Positions 1-10,708 of a DNA stretch of 64,000 bases are shown here, piece after piece. Under the pieces are notes generated by a model that saw nothing but the letters and a program-made list of their open reading frames with translations, was not told the origin of the DNA and made no database searches. Where the stretch lies: positions 3,596,001-3,660,000 of the forward strand of contig JAGYVD010000007.1 in the NCBI GenBank assembly GCA_021209875.1, in the 5' to 3' direction. The translations under genes and the position numbers were made by a program. Each line of letters begins with the position of its first letter. Positions within the stretch are counted from its first letter, which is position 1. Source of the stretch: Rosellinia necatrix. Its lineage: Eukaryota > Ascomycota > Sordariomycetes > Xylariales > Xylariaceae.

Positions 1-1170
1 AGGGCGTCTCGTTCACTACCTTCATACGCTCCGTGTAGGACCGAAACCTTGTGGCCATCTCGAACCATGCTCTGTTGGATTTGGGTTGCGCTCTCACGAG
101 TCTGGAATCATTAGCGTGTACTAAGATTTCAATCCATTGTCTTTCCATACCTTGACAAAAATAATTGACGAGCCGATGTTCATCAAACCGTAAAGCTTGC
201 AAAGAATCTCATACTTGTCTGCCTCACCAGGGCAGTCCATGTACATCTGGGAAATACCTTTAACTGTGAGATCTTGAACCTTCAACTTGATTATATTCGC
301 ACTAGGAGCAAATGAAGTTGCGTATTTCATCACTTTGTCGGGAAATGTGGCAGAGAAGAGGAGGATCTGGATGGTTTTCGGAAGCATGCTATTACAACGG
401 GTTAGCTCACGATATGGCCGCGCACGTTCGTATTCTGTTTGAAGACCAACCCCTTGACCCTGGCACACTGGTCGCCAAGGCCTTGCTGGTCCAGCATATT
501 GTCGGCCTCATCAATAACAAAAATCCTCAATGCGCTGGTATCGAATTGGCGTCGTCGGATCAGGTCCGTGACGGTGCCCGGGGTACCAACGACGATGGCC
601 TTATCGATGCTCCCTCCCCGAGGAATAGAGCCGGGAATAGCAGCAGAAACGCCCAGGTTCGGGATAAACTGGCCAATGGTAGTAATGACGCCTTGGATCT
701 GACGGGCTAGTTCACGGCTGGGGGCGAGAAGGAGGGCCTGCGGGGTGCTAGGTTGGCTGAAGTCGACGCGAGACAGAACGGTTGTAACGAAGGCGGCCGT
801 CTTCCCGGTTCCTGACTGGGACTGGGCGATCATATTTCGTGGAGGGTCGGCGAGCATGAGAGGGAGAGCCTTCTCTTGCACCTTGGAGGGCTTCAGAAAT
901 TTCAAAGCGGTCAGACCCTCGAGAACCTCGCTCGGCCTGCGAAGAAAGGAGGTAAAGTCAGTAGCTGGGGGATGGCGCAACGCGACACCAAGGCGGCACT
1001 AACAATCCAAGCTCCTGGAAAGTGACAGCAGATCCCAGCGGGTGCTCTTTATCCTTTTGGAGATCACTGAGTTGAACTTCGACGTCATAGCTGCTCTCTT
1101 GAAGGTTGGAGATAGGAGCAGCGCCGTCGGGCTGGGCGCCGGCCGGCGCTGGGGTAGCTTGGTCAGCCAT
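1..1170 (-). CDS. dbp5: DEAD-box ATP-dependent RNA helicase DBP5 (3' end beyond window)
   Basis: Probable mRNA-export helicase acting at the cytoplasmic face of the nuclear pore. I assign exons 1170-1004, 936-451, 388-151 and 101 to the window edge; introns are 67, 62 and 49 nt and all phases agree. The ATG at 1170 lies in a good context (AACAATGG); an in-frame upstream extension to 1323 looks like leader. The protein shows motif I SGTGKT, Ia PSRELARQ, Ib GTPGTV, II DEAD, III SATF and the start of helicase domain 2 (SIIFVK then [10 protein letters not shown]). The N-terminal LSDLQ and FQELGL segments and the [13 protein letters not shown]-motif region are typical of Dbp5 rather than other DEAD proteins. 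The C-terminal part of helicase domain 2 is outside the window. Confidence 0.93.
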
Positions 1171-2588
1171 TGTTGTCTGAAGTTCGCGATCGGACTCCTT
1201 TTCTTGTGTAGGATCGCGGTCGTGATGCGGGAGGGGTGGCGGAATGCGATCGGCCGACTTAATGCTGTGGTGTTCGCGGTCAGCACGGTAGATTACGTTG
1301 ACGGGTTGATTATCATTGTGCAATCAAGACATACGACGATGGACGGCCTTTGAGCCGTGTTTGAAGGCCGCCGTGTCGAACTATGTGATACTGGGGAGGT
1401 TTCGTGGCCGACAAATAGCGAGCCAAAAGTAAGCTTCGAGGCGTCTAGGGAATTGGAACTCTTTTGAAGCTTAGATTAGAGGAGGCAGCCATTGGGACAT
1501 TTTGGTGGGGTTCGACTTGACGACAGGTAGCGGGGGGTTTGCTTGTGCTGCTTCCTACTAAGTACCTAGGTAGGGATAGAGGGGTAGCAAGTACCTAACC
1601 TACCTATCTAAGGTAGTACCTAGCTGCACTTGGGTGCTCTCTTTTATAAAAAGTACCTACCTGGTCAGTACAGACAGGCTAAGCTATCACTAGCTACACA
1701 GGTACCTGCCCTTGCCTCTAGGTAAGTACCTAGGTAGTAGTAGTAGTAGTAGTATTTTTAACGTCTATGCTAGGGTTTCAGAGCTAACTACATAAGGCGA
1801 CTGTGGCTGCTAGAGCCTTGGCAGCCAGTCGAGCCCTTAATCCTCACGTGACCTATGACTAGATTTATGTTCGCATGGACGGATAAGTACCTAGGTAGGT
1901 AGAGAGACCTAGTCTAGGTAGGTAGGTAGGCAGGTAAAAAGTGTTTCTTAGCATGTGCCTAGGCAACTACAACTTGAACCAGCTCACTTTAGCATCATAA
2001 ACAACTTCACAACGGAACGGTTTTTAAATCGCTATGGATGTCGCTGGGAGAGGGTAATCAAGGGCAATAATCAATCACTATAGCTTGTGTTTGACTGGTA
2101 ATGCCATGGTACATTGCCAATTACCTTAGCATATACTAGTAGGGTCTCACAACCGCTGTATGCGGGACATGCGAATCCGCGAAGGCTTCACGTCTGTCTT
2201 ATCTTAGGCAAGCATTCGTGAATCTATTTGGTATCTCAGAGCTTGCCTCCCGCGACCGTCAAGACTAATGATAAGCACTCACGTACGGAGCGCTTAGGTG
2301 TTGCCTGGGACCCGACAGTTATCAGTCTTGGACGAGGACAGCCCTCCAACTATGCGACAATACTAAGCAATAATACTAAGCAATAACTAATACTAAGCAA
2401 CCGATACTGAATTTTGATCAATAAATGTCCAAGCCCAGTGAATAGTTCATAGTATGTCCAGCTCTAGTTGGCGAGGGTATGAATAAGTAGCCGATCGACC
2501 GATCTTCTCTTTACTTGAAACCTCGTCAATCAATTCAATCCGTATTTTATGAAACGCTTTATGTTCTTCGATATAGGAACCGCTTACA
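1171..2588. other. Intergenic, rich in TACCTAGGTA-type repeats
   Basis: No coding sequence is seen. About 1555-1640, 1680-1740 and 1885-1935 are dense in TACCTAGGTA and TAGG tetranucleotide units, and 1733-1753 is a (TAG)n run. The stretch presumably includes the DBP5 promoter at its left end. Confidence 0.7.
1724..1835. repeat. Diverged dispersed repeat, copy 1
   Basis: A TACCTAGGT box, a (TAG)n run, then TTTTTAACGTCTA, a CTAGG segment and GTGGCTGCTAG-AGCC. The same order of blocks occurs at 10043-10168, with roughly three quarters of bases matching by eye. No coding capacity was seen. It may be a short non-autonomous element or an old duplication. Confidence 0.55.
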
Positions 2589-4188
2589 CTAGCTATCCAG
2601 TTTCTCTACTAAATCCGTTACGGCCCTGAACTCCTCCACGAAACCCTCGATAGCCCGACAATAACTCACCTTCTCGGTCCCGCCAGGTCGGCCTTGAGGG
2701 AGGTGATGGTCGCGAAGGCGTCGTTGCAGAAGGCCACGGCCTGTGAATAGTCCTTGCCGAAGTCGTGGGTGATCTGCGCTAGGAGGACTAGAGCATCGAG
2801 GGCGCACCGCTGCGTGTCCGCGCGGCGTGAAGACGTCTGCATCTGCGGTTGGGCTTCTGATGGCTGCTGCGGTATTACCTGCGACTGCGCAGTTTGTTCT
2901 TGTTCTAGTGATTTTTTCAGCTCATCTTTTGATTCCGTGGAGGAAGGTTCTTCTTCTCTTTCTTCTCGTTCTTCTTCTTCTTCTTGCTGCTACTGCTGCC
3001 GTTTTTGTTCTCGTCGTGTCCAGGCGAGGACATCCTTAACTGTCTGTTCGGTCACTGAGGTATGTTTCGCACTATGCGCGCGGCCTTGCAGAGATCCAAT
3101 TTCGCATTCATGATTCATGCTTGATGCTTGAATTCCTGCTGTGAAGTGGAAGCAGATAGCCCTTCTGTGACAGGCTTAGAATCTTTAAGTCCTTTCAAGA
3201 CTTCACAGAGCGGGTCGAGGGCATCTTCATGTCTGCCTAGCTCGTGAAGGGTTACGCCGAGGTCGGATTGACATTCAAGTACGGGCAGCGTGCTGCCACC
3301 GTGGGACTGCTGATTAGATCCAATGGCATGCTTATTTAAAGCAAAAACGAGAAACACGGCGGCTCGCTCTAACCGGCGATAGAAAATTGCTATTCGCCCG
3401 AGGTGGTACTCAACCAGCGCCATGGTTGGGTCGGCATTTTCGACGTTCCCGATGTCGGAACACCAGCTCTCAAAAAATGTCAACACGCCATCCAACATAC
3501 CGAGATTGCATGGTTTGCCTTGCCCTATTAAACATCGCAATAGCTGGAACCTCGCGGACATCGTGGTATTTTCGTTGGCGGGGTCTTGGGTCTTGGGCTG
3601 GGCACACTGGCATTATGACAACAAGACACGGCTCTTTAAAAGTATTTGTTCCGCTCGGAAAACCGGCGCAGTTCCAATAGGCAACATCCAAGATAGTAAT
3701 CGCCCCCTTGAGGGATTTCAATAACTTCGACATGCTGGGCTGGCTGCTTCCGAGTATTCCGATAATGGAAAGTGGACGCAAGCAAGGTCATGTTTGATCA
3801 CATCCAGTGCAGCAACGCTTGAATCCGAGCCCTTCGTCTGCAAAATCTCGTAGAATAGGACTTTAGCTTTGATATATCGCTTAGATTTGTACAAGATGCA
3901 CCCAATTTGAAGCTTGGTTTGCAGTTGACTCAGCAAGGAGGCTGAAGAAGACGCAAACGCGGAGTGGTGGGCATCATGACCATGATTGTAGAAGCAATTA
4001 AAGATTGTGCCGTAGTTGGATTCGACCTGGCTCCCATAGTTGGTCACGGCCATTTTCAACCGCGCCGGCTCTGCAGAATCAGCCCTCGGCGATGCCGGGC
4101 TGCCCGGCGGATGTTGAACCATCCTTGACTGGTATACCGGGTAACAAACTTCTTGACGCTTCCATGCCGAAGACGTTGTGACGAGCAT
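2589..4188 (-). pseudogene. TPR-like repeat protein, degraded
   Basis: The minus strand carries coding-like segments that do not join into one frame. From an ATG at 4188 the first about 150 residues include helix-pair sequence such as YIKAKVLFYEILQTKG, which resembles TPR repeats. Near 3735 the reading moves to another frame (GGDYYLGCCLLELRRF), which meets a TAA at 3636-3638. A third part (3561-3115, LGVTLHELGRHEDALDPL) is again TPR-like. A Gln/Glu-rich tail at about 3050-2700 holds a TAG at 2990-2992 inside a CAG run. Both stops differ from CAA or CAG by one CpA to TpA change. I read this as one decayed gene rather than several small ones. Its function is not known. The neighbouring plus-strand relic carries a domain common in fungal NLR-type proteins, so an origin in such a locus is possible but unproven. 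Confidence 0.45.
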
Positions 4189-4360
4189 AACCGGTGTGCT
4201 CTTGGTGTAAATAGTAGTGTGGATGACCTGCTACAAAAGGGAGAGCATCCCCCGCATCGTATTTCCTGTCACGTAGTGATCTTGGGCAAAGCTAGAGCCT
4301 ACTTGCTGCTTTAGAGCCCACCCCCCCTTTCCAGGAATAGCGCTCTATACCAGCTGAAAC

Positions 4361-5964
4361 TTGACGAAAAGAACGGTAAGGCACCTTGCCAGATTTTCAA
4401 GGCATCCTCGGATGAAGGAAGAATTCGAAAAACCACGAACCCTTGACCGTCTCTTCAAGTCTAGTTATGCACATAAGCAAGGCACAGATTGCGGCACCCA
4501 TAGTCGGCGACACGAGGTAGAGCGGCATTCGGGGGAGCCGTGCGATGATATTGTCATCCATTACAGCACAATTCTCTCAGGAGGATCTGTTATGAAGTCT
4601 TCAACAGACCGTGACATGCTAAGCGACAAGCGCAACAACGCCTTGTGCATTGAGATGGAAGCGGCAGGACTTATGGACGTCTTCCCCTGCCTTGTCATCC
4701 GCGGGGTCTCTGACTATGCCGACTCGCACAAAAACAAAACTTGGCAGGGCGGGCTTCGCCGCCGCTACAGCGGCGGCCTATGCACGCGAAGTTCTCATCA
4801 GCATGTCTAAGCAGTTGATATTGGAATCACAAGATGGCACTTTTTCAAATCATGTAAGTACGCCGAGGCCGCAAACAAATGACAACCACCATATCCAAAT
4901 ACCGAATCATCGGAACCCTGGTACCTCCGGAAGTGGAGAAGATATAAAGAATAGTGTTGCTGCTATATCGAAGTCGAAGGAGCCAGGGCTGGGAACAAGC
5001 TTTGAGGCGTTAGAACACTCGGCAGCCGTTCCCAGTCCAAACCAAGCCGCGGTAGAAAATGTCAAACCCCAGTGCGACCCACTGGGCTGGCTGGACCAGA
5101 AGCTAGTTGTGAAATGGACGTGTGCTGGCGTGGCGCTGGATGAAAATATTGACCCTGAGTGTATCCAGCTGGATATACAAGCCTCTTCCGAACGATTCAG
5201 CCAGGGCGCTCTGTATGCCGCACCGTATGCCCTCACATTAGCCTCCGCCAATAAGTTGATTGTCAAAGCACTCGGGAGCGAGAGCGACGGTCTAGAATTC
5301 ATAACCGAAGTGATGAAAGGACAGGCCTTGTGCAAAACTTTTGCTATTGAGTTCAACGCCTTACTTGATCCGAATTATTCGCTAGACTTCGTCATGACTG
5401 CCGCCCTGGAGCCCCGATCCCAGACCGATGCATGCATCTCCATAGAGCCGTTCATCTCATCAATGGGGGCTATGTCAAGTACAACGACAACGTGAACTGG
5501 TTGAACGAGGAGTTGCCCAACGATGCCTGTAACCAGGCGGCACAGGCCTTCTCGCACTTCACATTTGAGCGGTCGTGGGACCAGTTCTTGGTCAACAACC
5601 TGCAAGGCGTGGGCAATTTGTTGACCGACCCGAGCATCCAGACCAGGGACCCGGAGCGGTTCAAGCTATGTGAGACGAACCTAGGCGAAGTAGACTCCAT
5701 CTTTTTCTTCGCATCCCACAAGTGCAATGAGCTGTGCTATCGGCTGCAGCTGGGAAGCACGGCGCAGATGCTGCTTGACGGGCGGCTTGAGCTCCCGGAG
5801 GAGTGGCCGGCCGTGCGGAGCCGGGTGTACTGCTCCAATGTGCTGTGCGGCCGGATCTTGCGCAAAAATGCGACGACGGGCAGCGACGGCGCCCATGAGG
5901 CGAGCCGGTTCCCGGGGTTTTACTGGTGCATCTTGCTGAAGTGTCCCGAACACGTCGCGATTTA
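4361..5964 (+). pseudogene. Nucleoside phosphorylase (PNP/UDP)-alpha-kinase fusion, broken by two frameshifts
   Basis: Two domains follow each other. At about 4412-4810 is the C-terminal half of a PNP/UDP phosphorylase-type domain (IHYSTILSGGSVMK, then LCIEMEAAGLMDVFPCLVIR and GVSDYADSHKNK), a module that sits at the N-terminus of many fungal NLR-like proteins; its N-terminal half is missing. After a low-complexity linker, about 5160-5760 is an MHCK/EF2-type alpha-kinase domain (GALYAAPYA, LIVKALG, CKTFAIEFNALLDP, QAFSHFTFE, NNLQGVGNLLTDPSIQT, FASHKCNELC). The frame breaks at 4747-4754, a tandem GGGC duplication, and at 5452-5461, a tandem TCATC duplication. Collapsing each duplication restores one continuous frame from the phosphorylase part to the stop near 5964. 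No GT-AG intron explains either break. The first in-frame ATG is at 4412 and the upstream 150 bp add no phosphorylase sequence, so the gene is also truncated. Confidence 0.7.
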
Positions 5965-6762
5965 ACTAACTATCATATAATGGTGTGATGTAGATTAGGA
6001 GGAGAGGCCTTGGTCGGTAGGTACCTACCATGTACGGGACCAACAGGTACCTTTAGGCTACCTTATCTAATCTTCACAATCATTAGTTATCTAATCAGCT
6101 TGTCAAGTGTGTTTCGCAGTTCCAAGGAACAACTTACTTCTCCTTTAACTTCGTCTGCAGTGCGCTACTGAACGGCCTCGTCCCGAGCGACTTCATCGGC
6201 GCCGGTACGTTGCTTGTCAGTATGTTAAAAAAGATGAAGGTCCCAATTTAGTATCTGTCTCTCGACCTATTTAAATGCATCGTACAAACGGGACTCCTTC
6301 CCAAGGAAGGTATCATGCTGAGACCTTCTAGAGGAAATCTCATGCTAACGAAGGTCTCACACGGAAGCCTTCGGTCTGCGCTGACTACCCGGCTATCTGC
6401 CTGATCAATCTAGCTACTGTCTGTACTTGCTACGGTTCCTACCATAAACTGCTTAAATCTACCCAAGTCACATACCCAGGTTAGGTGGGTCAAGGTCTCA
6501 CCGTGACTCAAGGAGGTAAAGCTGGTATATATTCAAGGCGTTGTTATACAGATGCTCCGGGTCTCTGTAAGCTTGAAACGACGTCCAGTGTATGCTTGGA
6601 TTACCAAGAAATACCTGTATCGATCATGTCCGCTGGCTTGCGCGCGATGCGTTTCCGACAATATCTAGGTCATTGGGTTTGTTATTGAGTATTTAGACGT
6701 GAACTACAGGTCAACTCTGTTTATCATCATCATCACGCTTTGCGGTCACGTCTACCATTCGC
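5965..6762. other. Intergenic
   Basis: No supportable gene. A TACCTACC/GGTACC cluster lies at about 6015-6060. A 9-bp inverted repeat (GAGACCTTC at 6320-6328, GAAGGTCTC at 6350-6358) is present. The small frame at 6485-6688 has no recognisable product. Confidence 0.6.
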
Positions 6763-9182
6763 CTATAACGCCCGTAGCTCCAATCCGGTTTCTTGGGGAG
6801 TCAACCTGACCGTGATTTTATCCGAGCAGCGATCGTATTGCTGCCGCTCCTCTCGTAGGGATTCCCTCGCGTGGTAATCCAAACCCCATAACAGGGCGGC
6901 CATGGTATCGCTTTTCATTGTTCGGAGGGCGAGCCGATCCGAGTCGAGCACGGTGCCAATCGTGAAAATGTAGCCGGACACCAACACGATGACGGGGAAG
7001 ATGATCAAGTTCCATCGCACCTGGGTGAAGACGACCCATTGCTCCGAGAAACCTGACGCCGTTGATCCGTCGGCCTCCCTCATTCGGTATGTCAGAAGGC
7101 GCGCGATATTGTCGAACGTTTGCGTGACATTGGTCGTGTTGGACATGACGTATGTGAGACTTTCGAGCGTCCCGTTCTGGTATAAGTCGCGGGCCATCGT
7201 CACAATCGACTTCTGGGTGATGTTGAAAATCACCGGGTTCGAAATCCCGAGGCTAACATCCTGCGGCAGCGTCACTTGTAGGTCGTGGCGGGGTATAACG
7301 GCGCTGAAGGACGCTTCGTTTCCTGACATAAATGCCCGATGGCCCTCGGTCAGCGAGCCGTGGCCGAAATCATCCTCTATAAAGTTCCGAATCTCCGGGC
7401 TGAAATCACCAGCGGTGTCGTAAGAGCCGGGGACTCTCGCCGTCGACCTAGTGATGGTAGATTCCGTCGGGCGGCCATCCGCCATTTGCGTCTCGTGTGC
7501 CAACGCACATAATTCCAGGCCGCACTCTGTCGCTTTCGGTGTCGCTTGGGTCAATGTCGTAAGATTATTCCAATAGTCAGCTGACAACTCCAGCACGGCC
7601 AGCGAGGCAAGGAGCGTTTCTGAGTTTTTAAACCCATATGTGTTGGATGGCTGGAATGCGGCAGATAGTCCCACACGAGACCGCAATTCACAAGCTGCAA
7701 GAGCCACGTAGTCGTTCGTATTTTGAAGCACAACTCGGCGTCCACCCGGGTACGGTAGGACATAGCTTGTGTAGTTGCTCACAAAGGTGGCAGTAGCACT
7801 GTGGCATGATGAAAATACACTTTCGTCCGGCATTCCGACGCTGTGCTCCGTAGTAACATGTTCTGACACATCCAAGCAGGTACTACATATGCCAAGTGTT
7901 GTGTAGAGAGGCCAGGTACAATTGCCAGTTCGACATGAAATCCCAGGCGGCCGTGTTGACGTAGATATCGAAGAATTAACAGCCGCGACCAGCAGGGTGG
8001 CGGACATTCCAACGTCGGGGTAGATGGAATATATTTTATACACTAACATGCAGGTATTAGCTGGGAACTACTCCTCAAGATTATATTTGCGGTGGGCTAT
8101 TTAGGGCATAAGGAATATCACGGGAGGCAAAAGAGGCGGATCTCTAAATAAACCCAGAGTGGGCAAACCATCAGCGTGGTTATGGTTATAAATATTCACT
8201 CACCGTCATGATTCGAATGATAATCCACCTTAAGCGTGTTCTCGTAGCTCCAATCCCCGACATCAAGGTTACGAGAAATTAAAACCAAAGAGTGATGGTC
8301 TTCAGTGGAAGTTATCTTGCCGTCATAGTGAATTATTGCCTGCCAAAACGGGTCAACCGCAAGCAGTAGCAAGGTGACCCAAGCGCCTAAGGAGGCCCAG
8401 TGCCTAGGTACGGTGCTTGTCAGTTGACTGAGCTTCTCACACGGCACATCATTTTCCGGCCGATGATATTGGTCAAGGGAGAAGGCGTACCTCGACTTAA
8501 GCCACCATAACAAGGCCGCACAGCCAAGCGGTCCACGGCTAGCGTCGTCAAAGGCCACGAACCCAGACAGCGGACCAGATCTCTTGGTAAACCAGGACCA
8601 TTTCCCCTGCCCCAAGCATGAGCCTACGACGAAAGCCAGGGGGGTCTTGACGATGACGGAGAGCGTCGACACGACAGTGTTGACGGAGAAAGGGAAGTGC
8701 CAGGTAGACAACGGCTGGTTGTCGACCGTCTTCAGAACCACGAGAAGCGAAATAAAGGCGGCCAAGGTCGCCAACAGGCCGATCAGTTCGAGGATCCAGC
8801 CACGTATTCTAGATCTCTTCCTATTTGGGGCTTTTTCGTTTTCACCCTCGGATGATATGGTAGCTGATCGCCCGGGCATAGATTCGTTGCCATGTTGAGG
8901 CTCGTCGAAATTACTCGGCGCAGGAAGGTACCTCCCTCCGATAGGGGAGATGCCGGAACTGTCGTTATGATACGCCTCTGGCGTAAAGAATTCCTGGTGG
9001 AAGGAATGCTCTGGGGAATTCATCTGTGATGTGGGGGATAGTTCTACAATATGAAAGTTATCGCGCCGATGCAGTCCCCGTTCATGAGGATTATGCTGCA
9101 ACAAGGGGTAAGATGTATTGCTATTACGGAAGCTATCATTATGATATGCCCGTGGGCGTTCCCGGGGGTGAGGCCCCGGCAT
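6763..9182 (-). CDS. DUF3176 family integral membrane protein
   Basis: Two exons, 9182-8204 and 8042-6763, around a 161-nt intron (donor GTGAGT, acceptor TTAG; phases agree), give about 752 residues. The N-terminal about 110 residues are polar and probably cytosolic. Hydrophobic segments follow in the DUF3176 pattern: WILELIGLLATLAAFISLLV, FSVNTVVSTLSVIVKTPLAF, then SGFVAFDDASRGPLG and ASLGAWVTLLLLAVDPFWQ. The long second exon carries the CRTGNCTWP and LGICSTC cysteine motifs, several N-glycosylation sequons, and a last membrane helix (LIIFPVIVLVSGYIFTIGTV) before a short tail. The large loop between is therefore probably extracellular. The family has no established function. An open frame without ATG extends about 110 nt upstream of 9182, so an extra 5' exon is possible. 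Confidence 0.88.
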
Positions 9183-9395
9183 AGTGGCTCCTTCGTGCAG
9201 CCAGTATTCTTGACGAGGCGAGGGCTCGGGGTCTGAAATAGGAGTGACAACGGGAGGATGATGCGGCAGATTGGAGATTTCTCTGGACTTGATATTTGAC
9301 GAATGAGTAAGATGAGGAACTGTTTAAGGGGAGCAAAATGGATGCATCCATGACGTCTATATAAATATGATAGCTTTATGTAGGCAGTTAGCTAT

Positions 9396-9475
9396 ACACA
9401 TACACAAACACATACACATACACATACACATACACGTGCACATACAACACGTACACACGCACACACATACAAGTA
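9396..9475. repeat. CACATA microsatellite
   Basis: Imperfect (CACATA)n and CACGTACA units over about 80 nt. The frames that run through it are simple-repeat artefacts. Confidence 0.85.
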
Positions 9476-10042
9476 TAGTGATGAGATCTTTTCGTTCGGA
9501 ACGCCTCAATACCTATAAATACCTACATACATCAAACATCCAGTCAGATGAGCAATATGGTGTCATAGCGCAGCCAACACGCAGTATGTGCGGTGCTACC
9601 TTGGCATCTCGAAAAATAGCTGTAGCGAGTGCCCTAGGATTGGCTCACGAGTCACGAGCATACTAGGTATCAAGGTAGGATGTTGAGGGGATCTCGTCTA
9701 CCGCGGGGCTATGGGCATACATTATGTTATGGCTTGCCTAAATACGGGTGTACATATCTCGCACATAAATATATCCATATGTATATTCGCAGACCTGGGC
9801 TGGGTATTAGATCATGCTGGCCCATGGTCTGTTCGTGATTGCAACTAACTTTAGAACAAAAGGAATTCCTTTTCTCCTTCCAAGCATCACCTGCTAGTAG
9901 GCTGCTACTGGGTTGTCCTTCAGCTTGGACTTGCTTATTGGTATAAGTAGCAGTAACCTAACTACCTACTTGCTCACAAGTACCTACCTATTTACGGGAG
10001 CGAGGAAATACATAGTGATATGTACCTTTAGATGGCTAGATA

Positions 10043-10168
10043 AGTACCTAGGTGTAGTAGTAGTAGTATTATTAACGTCTAATCTAGGTGTCTGACAGTG
10101 CTAGTTACATTTTAATGGTGCGATTGTGGCTGCTAGGAGCCTTAATACAGCCAATCGGCCCAAGTACC
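10043..10168. repeat. Diverged dispersed repeat, copy 2
   Basis: Same order of blocks as 1724-1835: TACCTAGGT, (TAG)n, TATTAACGTCTA, CTAGG and GTGGCTGCTAG-AGCC. A further TACCTAGGTG box follows at its right end. Confidence 0.55.
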
Positions 10169-10708
10169 TAGGTGTAGATACCTGCGGGTCTAGTCTTCCT
10201 GGCGGGAGGGGGTGGGGGGTTTCACTAAAACGGTAAAAGACGATTGGCCGGAGCTTTACCCCTCTGCCCCTCGGCGGACCCCACGACCTCTTTCCATTCC
10301 TTCGTCGGATTCCTAGAAGCTTCTGTTGGTCGAGACCTGTACCCCTTGGGCAGATGCAGCTTCAAGCCAACCAGCCAGCCTCATTCACAACTGTCGTCAA
10401 ACCGGCTAGCCTGGTGCCTACCTACCCTGTCGTTTTTTTCTCTTCCCTCCTCTCTCGTCTATTCATACCCATCCCTCCTTGTGGTCTCTTAACCACACCC
10501 TCACGCCAAGTCACAAGCAATTGACCCATCTGAAAGTCACCAGGTAGCTAGCTAGCTCCCAGAACCACCTGGGTACAGACAATCAGCCCTCTTTGCCCGT
10601 CTTCCCCCTGTCTCCCCCCGTCTTCCCCCCACGCACACGACACGACCCGGACACGACACGACCCGGACACGACCCAACCAGTTCGCCCAAATATAATCAC
10701 TAGGAACC

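Larger units (their letters stand above)
9183..10708. other. Intergenic between divergent DUF3176 and Cyp40 genes
   Basis: Shared 5' region. It holds a CACATA-type microsatellite (9396-9475), a TACCTACC cluster (9955-10055), the second copy of a dispersed repeat (10043-10168), CT-rich sequence (10430-10530), and a 16-nt unit built of CACGACACGACCCGGA repeated in tandem (about 10633-10675) just upstream of the Cyp40 start. Confidence 0.65.

Noticed and set aside
1171..1323. N-terminal extension of DBP5 to an upstream start
   Set aside because: The extension is in frame but unlike the Dbp5 family, and the ATG at 1170 has the better context.
9367..9666. HIHIHIH-containing frame
   Set aside because: Translation of the CACATA microsatellite.
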